64,000 nucleotides of DNA from Corylus avellana (Eukaryota > Streptophyta > Magnoliopsida > Fagales > Betulaceae), in the NCBI RefSeq assembly GCF_901000735.1, contig NC_081541.1:47225485-47289484 (forward strand), in the 5' to 3' direction. The notes under the pieces were generated by a model. That model ran no database searches and was not told the origin of the DNA. It worked only from the letters and a program-made list of their open reading frames with translations. Position 1 is the first letter of the stretch. Each line of letters begins with the position of its first letter. Positions 1 to 12,086 of this stretch are shown one piece after another. A program made the translations under genes and the position numbers.

Positions 1-543
1 TGTTTATTTTTAAGTGAAAAAAATGGCTGACACCAGCAAATGAAGCACATGATGTAGGAATACTGAACTACATTGCTTTGGTTTACTGGTAACTAACTAG
101 CTTCTTTCAGTTCTAAAATTGTTCATATCATTAAATGAAATACCACATCACCCAGTTTCATCAATAAAATAAAGTTATTTAGAGAACATAGAGATGAGCT
201 TGATATGCAAAATTTCCAAGAGATGATATCTTTACAGATATTTCCTATTTCTGGACCAAAACAAATAAATAACTCTTATTCAAACAGTTACTGAAATTCT
301 CCACAGACAATATAAACTTATTTTTAACCCTATCAAATTATCCAGGAGAAAATTAAAAAAAAAAAAATTACAATTACAATTACATGACAAAAGCAACGCA
401 AGCAGCAAATGCTTTAAGATAGTCATTTTACAATGAGCACAGACAGGCACACTGTAGAAGATATCTGATTGAGATTGAAATACTCCAGACTCATTGAGAC
501 AAGGAAGATAAGCCCTAAAAAAAAGAAAAAAAAAAATCCAAAC

Positions 544-3500
544 TTACTTAGGCAGCCCGGTTTTGGGGTTGAGAAGAGCCTGATTCTTATCGGAAAGCAA
601 AACCGGGCCTCTGCCAGGTCTCGTGCAGATGAAATAACTAACATCCCCCTTGTATTTCTGGGAAGGAATGCTATCCTTAATTTCTGGAGGTGGTGGCAAA
701 CCCTCCACATCCCTTATCCCCTCAAGCCCAGCATCTTTTAGAATTGACTTATCACCAACGATGTAACTGTGAATAAGCAAAAGAAATAAGGGGAAAAATA
801 AAAATCTCTACAACTTTGCGCTTAAACAATTCATTGATATTTCACCAATATAACACAATGTTATATGGCACTACTAAAATCTTAGTACTAATTACCTATT
901 CAAATCCGAAGCTGAATTTGGAGGGAAGTAGAAGAGCAGCCTCTGAAGCAAAAGGGTCGCAGCCTTTCTATTTCGCGCAATCATTACGGCATTTGGCCCC
1001 GCATCAAAAGTATATGCCACCTGTCAATTGTCTGACTTTAATCACATGTTCAAAACAGTCAAACTGAAAGCACCAAATCAGAAAGAAACAAGCTTCACGT
1101 GCGCCAAAGGGCTAGGCATAAGGCACCATTTCTACAGAAGCAATATCAAAATAACCAACGTGATTACTGAAGTAACAACCCCAGGTGGCTTGATTTAAGT
1201 GTTTCTTCACCAGGTTACAATACTTTTTGGTAGTGACATAAATCATAGACAACGATAAATACAAGGAACGGCTCCAATCAAGTGGTTGGATCACACAAAG
1301 TCTTAAATCACAACATCATCACTCAAGGAACAATATTTTTTAGGATTCTGGGATAAAATGAAGAACAGTATAGTGCAATCAAGGCTGGGAAGCAATTTAA
1401 CACTCATGAAGCTAATACCGAATCCTGTGTTGTGACTGACAGGGGTTTTATGACTCCTTTAGCAAGTGAAAAATAAAAACAAAAATTTGAAAGCACAACA
1501 TCCAGGCCTTCATGCTTTTGGAAAAATTTCCAAAAAAGTACCATATGTTATCAGTCAATTAATGTCTTATCTTTGTTTATACGTGAAAAATTAATCTGAG
1601 AACTGATTGATGTCTTATGCAAGCAGTTATAGAATGTTTTGTACCACGCAGAAGGGTAAAAAAAGAAAAGAAAAAACAAGAGCAACTAGATTCTTTCTAA
1701 GATACCAACATTTGAAATTTTAAAAATGTCTAATAACAATGTGATTTGATGACAAGCTTGATTTTGAACCATAAAATTTTGTAAAGCACTAATTTCTTAA
1801 ATACAGACGGTAGAAGCTTCTCCTTTGTCAATCATATATATTAGTAAGCTAAAACAAATTATCATTTATCATTACATTATATATAAAATCATGCATGCTG
1901 AAATATTAATTATAAAGAAACTTTCTTCATCTATAAATCTTTTTATTTCTATTTTTTGTTTGTCTATGAAAATTATTTATTATCAAAAAGTAAATAATGA
2001 CCATTCACAAGAAATATGCAACCCGGGCAACTTGGTCCAATCTGTTACTAGATACAAGTCACGACGGTTTTCCAAGAAGGAAATAGAAAGAAAATTAAAC
2101 CTGAGGCGTTCCTTCGGAGCGATTCCACTTTTCGACAATGCTGATTATCCTGAAAAATAGTTGTTTCACTGATTTTAACATCGACATTTTAATGCTGCAG
2201 CTCAAGGAAAAAAAAATGATGCTGTAGAACCAAAAAAGTAGAGTGGAACTCGCCTATGGGATGTATCATTCATGTAGAAAATTGGGGGAGATGTGTCCAG
2301 ACAAACAGCATGAAACTGGTTACTATCAGCACAGGTCAATTGTGCAAAAGATGCAAAATCACAATTTTTTATGGCTCCTTCCATTTGTAGTATGCGTTTT
2401 GGTACTATTTCCTGTTACATTCCAAAAAAGGAAATAACAAATACCAAAAGTTAAATACAATTTTAAAGAATCTGAGAAAGATAAAAGTTGAATAGAGAAA
2501 GATAATCTAGGAGGGGAAAGTACGTGAAAATCCACTTTTAAAAAAGAAAAAAAAAATCCAAAAAAAGACCATGCAAGTTTCTATATTTATGATTATATAA
2601 AATAAATTAAATAATGTACAGTAATAAAGAAAGTTGACTTTTAAATTGATCTCTCTTGGTTTTCTCCCCATATAAAATACCAAAACAAGCCCAATCTTAT
2701 TTTCAAGTAACTGAAGGTAACAAAGTAATTTTAGCCACTGATTTTTGCTCTCTTTCCTCTCTCCTAAACTTTCTCTCCTCTCTTCTCTCTTCTCTCTCCC
2801 CCCTTATTTTTTCCCTTTCTTTTCTCTTTTCAATTAACCAAATTTTATATTCAACCATCTAATCCACAAACAACAAAAAAGGAGAGCCACCTATCACATG
2901 CAGAGCCTTGGTGGATGTCTAGTTTCATGAAAGGAATCCAACACCATGTAAAACCCACAATATTCTGTTACTAAAGACAATGGCCATCTTTTGAAAGACA
3001 GGGAAAGATAAATAAAAAGTACCTTTGCTCTATGTTTTAAAAGCAAACTAGTTTCAACTGATTCACGCATTCCAGTGGTGCTACTCGTTTCCTTCTGCCT
3101 TGAACTTACCTAAAATCAAAAAAATCAAGGTTGAAATAACGAAAACAATGGGGCATAGTACGAGCAATAAAACAGCAGATACTCATCGGGCAGTTTAGCA
3201 TACATGTCAGGCCATAATAATAATAATGATTAAAATATTAACAATAATACAGCAGCAGCAGTAGTAACAGTAATAATAATCATAATAATTCAGCATGCAC
3301 GTGCTATAAAAACAACTTTCATGATACTTGACAAATTATAATTCTCTTGAAGAAATAAGACAAGCAAGTAGGAAAGATCAGGATTTCATAGACATAAATT
3401 CTACATTTGACATTGTTCAGAGTTATGCATTTGAGACCGTAAGTTCCTATTAAGAAATCAAAATAATGTTCTTGGAACACAACTGATCAGAAGTGTCAAG

Positions 3501-6500
3501 CTTAATCGTATCTAAAGTCTACAGCTTTGAACACAGATGCAGGATCTCACCACAAAATAAGCAACTTAGCGATGAAATTGGCAAGCCAAAACTACTAGGA
3601 AGAACTTTAGAAGCAAAGCAGTACAGCATATATTAAAGGAAAAAAGGGCTACTGCCCATCAATCCATTTTTCTTACTTTTTATTTTTCTTTTGCCCTTCT
3701 CCTTATACTTCTGTGTGCATGGGTTGCCCCCTCTGGCCCTTCATAAATTTTTTTTACCATACATGCATAGATGCTAGCATACATATGAGTGTGTGTGTGT
3801 GTGTGTGTGTCTACTGCTCAAATTCACCAGAAAACACATTCACACAACAGAAGGTAAAATGGAAGAGAGACATACCACAGCAATAATAATAACAAGATCA
3901 TCCCAGTGCTTCTCATCTGCAAGTTGAACAGCAAGACTGTCTTTTCCATCCTCATCCTTAACATATCAAGATTAAAATAAATAAATAAAAAATCAGAACC
4001 TAATGCATAAAAAAAGATGCAATGCTTTATTGAAAGAAAGAGCCAACGATAAACATGAGAGAATATACTTACTTTTCCCATGATCCACTTGACAAATCCA
4101 CCATACAGACTGCGACAAGCACTGCCTGAACCTTGCCTGTATTAATTAAGATAAAGAAGAAGAAAAAAAAAATAGTCATTGCCAATGACACAATCACCCT
4201 TGGATGGCTATATAAAAGTACTAGACATTCTATCCAAGCAACTAGAACCCTTGAAATTCAATATAAGTCAAGAAAGAAAGAGGATGCCTCGCAATAGCAG
4301 AAAGCTTGCTTTGATCTTCCTTCACATTCATTAGCTTTGCGAGGGCAAAAACTGCAAATAAGAACAATAATTACACATATATAAGCTCACACAATATGTT
4401 CTCTAATACATAATTACTAATCATGAAAGAAACATGTTAATTTAAAGCTGAAATACCCAGGAATTGGTTCTCCAAGCAGATACAAAAATGCACACATTCG
4501 TAATACAAATATGTACTCTATTGTTTAGTTTGTATTAATATTATATACAATAAGTGGCCATATATACTACATCTAGTAAATACAAAGACTCGCAGTATGA
4601 TGGTAGTTCCATCGGCAGATGCATACCAACAATTACAGTGGATAAGGAATTAGATACAGTAATGGTCACCAGGGCTACATTGAAATAATCTGCCTACCTT
4701 TGGGGTCCCATTATAAGATAAAAACAAAGAAAAAGTTGAGCCCAGTTGTAAAAGAACAAAATAGCCACAGCTATACTAAATTGTTTTTGCTCTTGGGACA
4801 TTCAAGACCAACTTATATGCGAGCATGAACAGAAATTTGCTTTTTGGTCAAATGTAGGGCTGTAATCGAGCCGAGCCAAGCCGAGTCGAATATTGAATGT
4901 TCAAGCTCAATTCATTTAATTATTTTCAAACACGTAGGCAAAAATACCCCTACCGTCACCAATTTAACCAATACCCAGCCCTAGTGGCAGGAACATGCAT
5001 TCACCAATAGATTAATTTATTAGTTGATAGTTCATCAGTTCTTGTAAGATTTTGTGATTCTTTTTTCAATGTGTCATGCTCGTAGTTTTCTTTATATATG
5101 TGATTTTCTTCTATCCATATATTTTAGTTTAACAAAGTCATCCTGTTCAAAAAAGCCCATGCAAAACCAAGAGAAACACAGATTTGAAATTTGGAAGGAG
5201 GTGAAAAATCTCTGTCCACACCAAAATCATAAGAAAAAAAATTGAAGTGAAATTTTTGAAAAGTCATGGTAGGATAGTACAGTCACTCCCTTTTCACAAT
5301 AAACTTCAGCTGGAGATACAATTAATAAATTGATCCACAAACATGCACAATCAAGATATCTTAATGAGGCTCAACTGAAGGAATAAAACACACATTGTCA
5401 TTAAGCCAAAACCAAGAAAGATGCAGATCAAGCCGTCTGATATCATTAATTTCAAAGGAACGCGACTCAATTATCATTCGTAAAATTGCAGGGATGAGAA
5501 CGATGACTGCCCAAAGATAGGGGCCTGATCTTCTAATATATTACAAGAAAAGAACACAAATATGACAAAAAAATTGGGCAATTAGAATGTTTACCAAGAC
5601 AAGCAAACCCAGCCGCTGAAGAGGCCAACCCAGCAGCAGTAGGGAAATTGTTGTATGAAGCAATATGTAAATGCAACTTTTCCCAATCCTTCTCTTCAAT
5701 TTTGATACCATTTTCCTTGTCCTCAACATCACTGGCAAGACTGCGAATTTCTCTAAGACAATTTTGGTATCTGCCTCCGGAAAGGGAAATCTCCTACACT
5801 AACCAGAAAAAGTGAAAAGCACGATGAATTAATTAGAAAAGGAAAAGGATCATAGTATTTGAAAAAAAATAATAATAAAAATAGTAAAAGCTTTAATCCT
5901 CCACTCTGTTGCCGAAAAAATGTAAATGGTTTTTGTTTCACATTTGAAGTTGTGTTCATTTTACATGCTTAAATTAGGTTCAGTTGTGCAAAGAAGTTCG
6001 TTTACTCAGACTATAATGATGAAAATTACTATTAAAATTAGAATTTCTTTTTTCCTCCTAAATATCTTGAACAACCAACCCAAGCATAAATGAAATATAC
6101 AGAAACTTTCATCTAACCATCAACCATAAATCCATTCTTCATCAATGATAAATACCACTAGCAGGGGCGGAACTACACACAAGCTACTGCCCCAAAAAAT
6201 TTAAAACTTCCTACAAAAGTATATAGATTCTTATATTTAGACCCTCTAAAATTAATTTTTTACCCCCAAAATGTCTTCTTTTTAATTTTGCGCCCCACAC
6301 CTAAAATACTAGTTCCGCGTATTATTATGATCAGTTAAGCTCTTTTTGAAAAAATAAAATAGAAGCTCCGCTTTTGTTTGGTTCTTAATGAATAATCATC
6401 CAATAATAAAAATTGCAATTTATTTCCTTTTCCAACACTTTCTTTGAAGCAATTAGATAATAAACACAATACTGGGAAACATCATCCACCTTTCCGTGAA

Positions 6501-7402
6501 GCCAAAGCCAAATCTTCTTTCAAGCTAAATCAATAGCATCAAGCCCAATCCAGTGAACCCAGATTTAACCGAGTCCCTAATTAACAGAAACCAAATAATT
6601 CAAACATATTAAATCTCGTTGCCACCCTCACACTTCCTCAGCAAACAAACACGTCCGGTTTTATCTCAAAAGTTAACAGTCCTAACGGTAACAAAAAAAC
6701 ACAGTTTTACCATAGAAACAAAACATTTTTATAACACCAGACAACATAAATCTCTTTCCTTCTATTTCGTCTTTCACTTCATTTTCTCAGCAGCCAAACG
6801 CAGTTCAGTCCAAGTAAATAGACCAGAGAAACAAAATACTACCAATAATATGAAATAAAATTAAAAAATTAAAAATTAAAAATTAAAAATTAAAAATTAA
6901 AAAAAAAATCCATTTCTTCTTTCGGTATATTTTCTCAGCAGCCAAACACAGTTCAGTCTAAGTAAATAGACAAAAGAAACAAAATATCGTCCATAAAATC
7001 AAACAACAAAAATATCTTTAATTAATCTTTTAATTGCGCACCACTTTCTCAGCAGCGGTTCGTTCTAAGTGGATTGATCAAAGAAACAAAGTGTTATCCA
7101 TAACATCAAACAACACAAAATCTCCTTCCTCTTTTTCTTCTTCCACTCCATTTTGTCATCAGCCAAACACAGTTCAGTCTGTTTACCTTGCCGTTGAGCC
7201 ACATGCGGTCGCTGTCAAAGGCGGGGCTGACGGCGACGGTGGTGGTGGTGCAGAGGTGATCGGGATCAAGCGTGACGCTTATGCTATCGTTGACTGGCAG
7301 GATCAGGGTCTCGTCCCTCTTCCCCCAGTACTTTATCACCGCTATATTCGTCGGCGTCTGCGCCGTCACCATCACCACCCATTTTTCACACTCACCCGCC
7401 AT
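544..7402 (-). CDS. MVD: Diphosphomevalonate decarboxylase, 10 exons, complete
   Basis: Catalyses the ATP-dependent decarboxylation of mevalonate 5-diphosphate to isopentenyl diphosphate, the last step of the cytosolic/peroxisomal mevalonate pathway. Exons (all minus): 7187-7402, 5595-5793, 4288-4351, 4073-4136, 3876-3956, 3023-3109, 2254-2411, 2101-2149, 896-1020, 544-766. They join in frame to 421 aa with no stop; plant MVDs are about 410-420 aa. Visible motifs: N-terminal [15 protein letters not shown], the GHMP-kinase ATP loop [19 protein letters not shown] (residues 120-138), the SGSACRS segment after residue 161, and DAGPNA with the probable catalytic Asp312. Residues 42-50, SVTLDPDHL, resemble the PTS2-like peroxisomal signal proposed for plant MVD. 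The start is the first ATG after a TATA box and CT-rich leader. Two introns use GC donors; the rest are GT-AG. Splice sites were placed by eye against the remembered family sequence. Confidence 0.95.
2150..2253 (-). other. GC-AG intron 7 of MVD
   Basis: Exon 7 ends TCCCATAG and the intron begins GCGAGT, close to the plant donor consensus apart from the T-to-C change. It ends TTTTCAG before exon 8 (GATAATCAGC). This again splits an Arg codon as AG|G and restores the conserved TSHRIIS segment. Confidence 0.8.
3789..3810. repeat. (GT)11 microsatellite
   Basis: Eleven GT units in MVD intron 5, just downstream (in gene orientation: intron 5 start) of exon 5. Confidence 0.95.
4137..4287 (-). other. 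GC-AG intron 3 of MVD
   Basis: On the minus strand exon 3 ends ...ATTGCGAG and the intron opens with GCATCC, closing with ATACAG before exon 4 (GCAAGG...). The Arg codon is split AG|G, so the frame is kept only with the GC donor. No in-frame GT alternative was found nearby. Confidence 0.8.
6775..7186 (-). repeat. Four-copy ~110-145 bp repeat at the start of MVD intron 1
   Basis: The phrase TTCTCAGCAGCCAAACRCAG and its flanking sequence recur from about 6783, 6928, 7044 (diverged) and 7150. The last copy directly abuts the exon 1 donor at 7186. An AT-rich TTAAAAA run (6858-6905) lies between copies. This looks like local tandem duplication of intron 1 sequence starting at the splice donor. 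Confidence 0.7.
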
Positions 7403-7499
7403 TTCCCCAAATTCTCCGTAGAAAACAAGAATGTTTGTTCTTCTTTCCCAGAGAGAAAAGAAAAAGAAAGAAAAAAATCAGCAAAATCAGATTGAATCT

Positions 7500-7560
7500 G
7501 AATCCGAGAGCAATGAGAGAGAGTGGGAGAGTCTTTTATATATATATAACACGTAGAGCG
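7500..7560 (-). promoter_or_regulatory. MVD core promoter (TATA box)
   Basis: On the minus strand a run TATATATATAAAAG lies at about 7537-7550. It is followed by a CT-rich initiator-like tract (CTCTCCCACTCTCTCTCATT, about 7511-7530) roughly 110-130 bp upstream of the ATG. An ACGTG core lies just upstream of the TATA run. The transcription start is inferred from spacing only. Confidence 0.6.
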
Positions 7561-8630
7561 GAAGAACCAAAGGAGTGTTAGTTTTCCCCAAGCTCTGATG
7601 GTTGAATTTTGGAGGCGAAGGGTGTGGGGCCACCGGCCTATGTCTGAATTTTAAAAATATTTTTGAGGATCCGCCGGAACCAATTAAACTACCAACCATG
7701 CGGGGTAGTGTTGTACTTTCACGCAGTGATGATTCACGTGAAGAGAAAAGAGTAGTAGACCTTGACAGAGTAATTTTAAGCCGCCTATTTGTGTTTCATT
7801 AAGATTGATGTAGCTATTAAAATTATTGTTTGATTAAAATTCAATAATAATCAATCACAAACTCAATGGTAATTTTAATAACCACATCATTTTTAGTAGA
7901 AAACAAGTAGAATACAAATAGGTTACCTAAAATTATTCAGACTCGACCTGGCTCTATGGTTGGACATGGATTGATTATATCAAAGGTTTTCTATTCAAAA
8001 AGGGTTAAACACTTTTTTTTGTATTTTTACGGGAAAATCACTTAATTCATAATATTCTTTTAAACTTTCGATGTTTACTTAAATTGCTAAAAATGGATAT
8101 GCCTCTAATGAATATATATATATAATAAAATAAAACAAAATTTTTTTTTTTAAAAAAAAAACAAATAAAAATTTAGGGTGTGAAAATTTAAAAAAAAAAA
8201 ATCGTTTTTTATTAAATAAAAATAATAAATTTTTTTTTTGTTTTTGAATTTATTTGAGTATTTTTCTCATTGAAAAAAAAAAAAAAATTACTGTCACTTT
8301 TATCTTTTTGCTGGCCTTAAGGGACATTATCAATTATTTGATAATTTAGGAGGATATTGTCCCAATTAAAAATTTGATAAAAAGACATGATCATTTGGGT
8401 GAACTTTCTTTTTTTTTTTTTATTTGGAAAAAGTTTCATTTTCTCATCTAGGTCTTTTCATTCTCTCATACATGACTCCCACTCATTCTAGGGTGATTTT
8501 CAATTTTAAAAAGTATCTTCAATATTTTAATGGTATGTCATATCAAATTAATTAATAATGGGCTCCTGTCTCATATTTCTTATTATTATTATTATTATTT
8601 AAAAAAACAACAACTTTAAAAATAAATTTA

Positions 8631-9526
8631 GGGTGACTCTCGTATGACTAGCCATTGTAGAGGTGGCTGAAGGTGGCTTGTGACCACCCTAGAGGTTGGT
8701 GGTAGCCACCTATGAAGGACACTTTTTCTCTAGTAAGGGCAAAACTAAAATATTAGGAGAATGAAGACAAAACTAAACAAAAAAAACAAAAACTTAGAGG
8801 GTAAAAATTAATTTTGAGTGTTCATTTCATTAAAAAAAGTATAAAATTTAGAAGAAATTTTCAAGTATTTGTAGCATTTCTAAAATTTTATGTGGATCCA
8901 GAACCCCTTAAAAGTAAGGGTGATTCCACTAATGACCGTCAGGCATGACTAGCCATCGTAGAAGTGGCTGAAGGTGACTTGTGACCCCCCTTAGAGGTTG
9001 GTGGTAGCCACCTATGAAGGACACTCATTCGTTGGTAAGGGCAAAACTAAAATATTAGCAAAATGAGGACAAAACTAAAAAAAATAAATAAAAATAAAAA
9101 AACTTAGAGGGTAAAAATTAATTTTGAGGGCTCATTTCATAAAAAAAAAAGTATAAAATTTAGAATAAATTTTCAAGTCTTTGTAGCATTTTTAAAATTT
9201 TATGTGGATCCGAAACCCCTTAAAAGCAAGGGTAATTCCACCCGTGACCGTTAGTAATGACTAGCCATCGTAGAGGTGGCTGAAGGTGGCTTGTGACCAC
9301 CCTTAGAGGTTGGTGGTAGCCACCTATGAAGGACACTCCTTCACTGGTAAGGGCAAAACTAAAATATTAGGAGAATGAGGACAAAACTAATAAAAAAAAA
9401 AGCCTAGAAGGTAAAAATTAATTTTGAGGGTTCATTTAATAAAAAAAAAGTATAAAATTTATAAAAAAATTTCAAGTCTTTATAGCATTTCTAAAATTTT
9501 ATGTGAATCCGAAACCCCTTAAAAAA
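8631..9526. repeat. Three-copy ~300 bp tandem repeat
   Basis: Copies start at about 8631, 8919 and 9228. The anchor GACTAGCCATYGTAGARGTG is found at about 8646, 8947 and 9259, giving periods of about 301 and 312 bp. Each unit holds a GC-richer GGTGGCT block, a poly-A stretch and the end GAAACCCCTTAAAA. There is no open reading frame and no terminal repeat. The copies differ mainly in homopolymer length. Confidence 0.85.
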
Positions 9527-9939
9527 AAAGAGTCAGGGGTATAAACGTTATTGTTTCACTTTGAATGTTTACAATTTAACGGGGCTCAAATTGATTGCAA
9601 TTGAAAGTTCAAGAGTTTAAATTAAAAGGTTTTGAAGCTTAGGAGACTCGTCAAATCATGTGGTAAAAGGGTATAAAGTAAAGTTTCCACTAAAAAAAGA
9701 ATAGGGAGGCTTTTGTGGTGACACAATTTGGTTGCAAGGGAAAAAGAGAAGGATGGTTCTAATCTTTATACACGAAACCTAAAGAAAGGTTAATTGTTGA
9801 TGAAATTTATAAATTTGGTTGTTTGTTAGGTGAGATTTGATTATTAAAAACTAAATGCAAAAGAGAAGACTTGGAAGTAATCTAATGCAATGGAAATCAA
9901 CTTGTTAATTAGGGTTGGGAAAAATGATCCTATCCATTT

Positions 9940-10050
9940 CAAATTTTTTTTCATTTCTTTTATTTAGCGTATTTTGAAGGGTAGTGTTGTTCAAAAATTT
10001 TAAATGCACTACCCTTCAAAATACAATAAATGAAGGAAATAGAGAGAATT
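9940..10050. repeat. Long hairpin, ~45-bp stem
   Basis: The left arm ends GTATTTTGAAGGGTAGTG (to 9986) and the right arm starts CACTACCCTTCAAAATAC (from 10007). These 18 bp pair perfectly, and a further ~25 bp of imperfect pairing extends outward. The loop is 20 nt. It could be a small MITE or a small-RNA precursor; no function is assigned. Confidence 0.65.
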
Positions 10051-10408
10051 TGGTAGGTTTGAAGGATAAAAGTCAACTCGCATACTAATTATCCTTTTTC
10101 CAAGTTTCAAGCTTTCAATAAAAAACAAAAAAACGAGAATCGCACGTTGTGAAAGGAACAATGGATGGAGATGACTTCAATTTGGAACATTGACCCAATT
10201 TACGTGTGCAACTCATGATAAAAATATGCCAATGTGTTGCACACGCCTGTGCAGGCCCCATCCTCCAAACTTTACAACAACAAAGATTGAAGAAAAAATG
10301 GTCACGAGGGGACCAACCATGATTCATGGGTCACGTTGTGATTTGTTTTTACATGATAACTTCTTCTCTCTTTTTTTTTTTTCTTTTTTTTTTTCTTTTT
10401 TTATTAAG

Positions 10409-10618
10409 GATAAATTTAAAATTTTATAAAAAAAATCAGGAATATAATAGTTATTTTATCACTTTTAACATTTAAAAACTGATAGAGGAGATACATTGCA
10501 TCAAATTGATAATGATGTATAATGATGCAATGTATCTCCTCCGTCGGTTTTTAAACGTTAAAAATGATAAAATAACCATTACACCCTTGACTTTTTTTTT
10601 TAAATTCTAAATTTACCC
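10409..10618. mobile_element. Fold-back (MITE-like) element
   Basis: Two ~95-bp arms are inverted around a ~20-nt loop. GAGGAGATACATTGCATCA in the left arm pairs with TGATGCAATGTATCTCCTC in the right. The rest of the arms match at roughly 80%. Related sequence (GATGAGGTARATTGCATCAA) recurs at 10765-10790 and in the long-TIR element at 14305-14650. No target duplication was recognised. Confidence 0.6.
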
Positions 10619-11391
10619 TTATTTTCAAATTAACCCATGGTTGGGGGTCACCATGTGACCCTTTCTTTCTTTTTCTTTTTCTTTTTTTTTTCATTAAAAA
10701 AAAAAATCAAAGGGTAATTTGGTCTTTTCAAGGGTTTCCATTAGGGTTTTATGGCAAAAATTAACCGATGAGGTAAATTGCATCAAATTCTTAACAAAAT
10801 GAAACCTTCCTTCCCACAAAACTCGGCAAATTCAAAATAGCCCCAACTCATTTATTCTTTGATTTCTTATGATGAAAAACTAGAAGAAAATAGTGAAATG
10901 GCAGTAAGATAATGATAATTGGAGGAGCTCTGGAGCTTCTTTCCAACGACTAAGTTGTACAAAATCTAGACTCTTTAAGAATTTCATCAATTCTTCTCTA
11001 ATTTTCTTTACTCCACTAAGCCAAATCCTAAAATACATTGCACTTCACACTTTGATGACGAGGCACATTCCAACACCCTCTGTAATTTCCTTCTTTTGTT
11101 ATTTTGCTTTTTTGAACTACAAGTCCACTGCCTCCTCCGCTACCTACCCAGTTTGTCTTCGCCCTTTCTGGCTTCCTCTTTCCCTTACCTCTCTCTCACT
11201 CCGTGGCTCTCACACACCTCCCTATTGTTCCCCATAACCAGCAGAGCTGTAGATTAGCTTCTTTACTTATGATTATTAGCAAGTGTTGGAAACCTTTTCA
11301 AGCACTTAAAATTTAGTCATGACATTTAACACTCTTTGACCTTAGGGTGTTCCTAATAGGTAACATTTGCACCTGTTTTCATAAAGCACAA

Positions 11392-11595
11392 TAGGGGTAA
11401 AAAGGCGGCTAGAAAAAACTGTTAACCGCCTATAATATATATATAAATTATGTCGTATATAGTAGGATATTATCATATTACCATAAAAACGATGTCGTTT
11501 TGATTTAAAAAAAAAAAAAATTTACTTTAAAAAAGCCATTAGCAGTTAGCAGATTTAGCCAATAACCGTTAAATGTAACCGCATTTTCACCCCTA
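11392..11595. mobile_element. hAT-type MITE, ~204 bp
   Basis: The left end TAGGGGTAAAAAGGCGG and the inverted right end (TAGGGGTGAAAATGCGG when reversed) form 17-bp imperfect TIRs with the TAGGGGT start typical of plant hAT elements. Only a degenerate 8-bp target duplication is possible (TAAAGCAC / ATTAGCAC). Non-coding. Confidence 0.6.
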
Positions 11596-12086
11596 ATTAG
11601 CACGGTGTGATGTCGAAGAATGAAGATGTTTCTGAATACATGCCAATAGTTCCATTGAGCTGGATATGACACAATGAAGCAACCAAAGACACCCATCTAA
11701 CCTTTGAGTAATGTGATACAAATGTTCTACAAAAACAGCAAGCACTCACTCCCACCTTTATTTTTAAGTTTTTAACCATCAACTCTCAAAAGTTTCTGTC
11801 TTCTACCCAATTCAAGTACACCTCTGTACAATTTCATGTTTAAAATATATTCTTTGAGAGCAAATTTACCAGGTAATGTGACATGTGACACCTCTTCTCT
11901 CCCATTCTTGCCAAACCATACTAAATCTTTCTTAACCTTTAATTTCCACTGCCCTGTTTACTTAAGAGGCAAGCATCACAAATCTATACAATTTGTTCAA
12001 ACTCGCTGTTTCTACTTTCTGTGAACATCATGTATCCAGTAGCTCTTCCCTGCATCTAAAAATCATCAGGAGTCAAGTCTTAGATC

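Noticed and set aside
4856..4990. hAT-type end TAGGGCTGTAATCGAGCC in an MVD intron
   Set aside because: Suggestive start, but no opposite end or target duplication was found, so not annotated as an element.
7034..7495. A 153-codon plus-strand frame near 7.2 kb
   Set aside because: Overlaps MVD exon 1 in antisense; composition is low-complexity and no family is recognisable.
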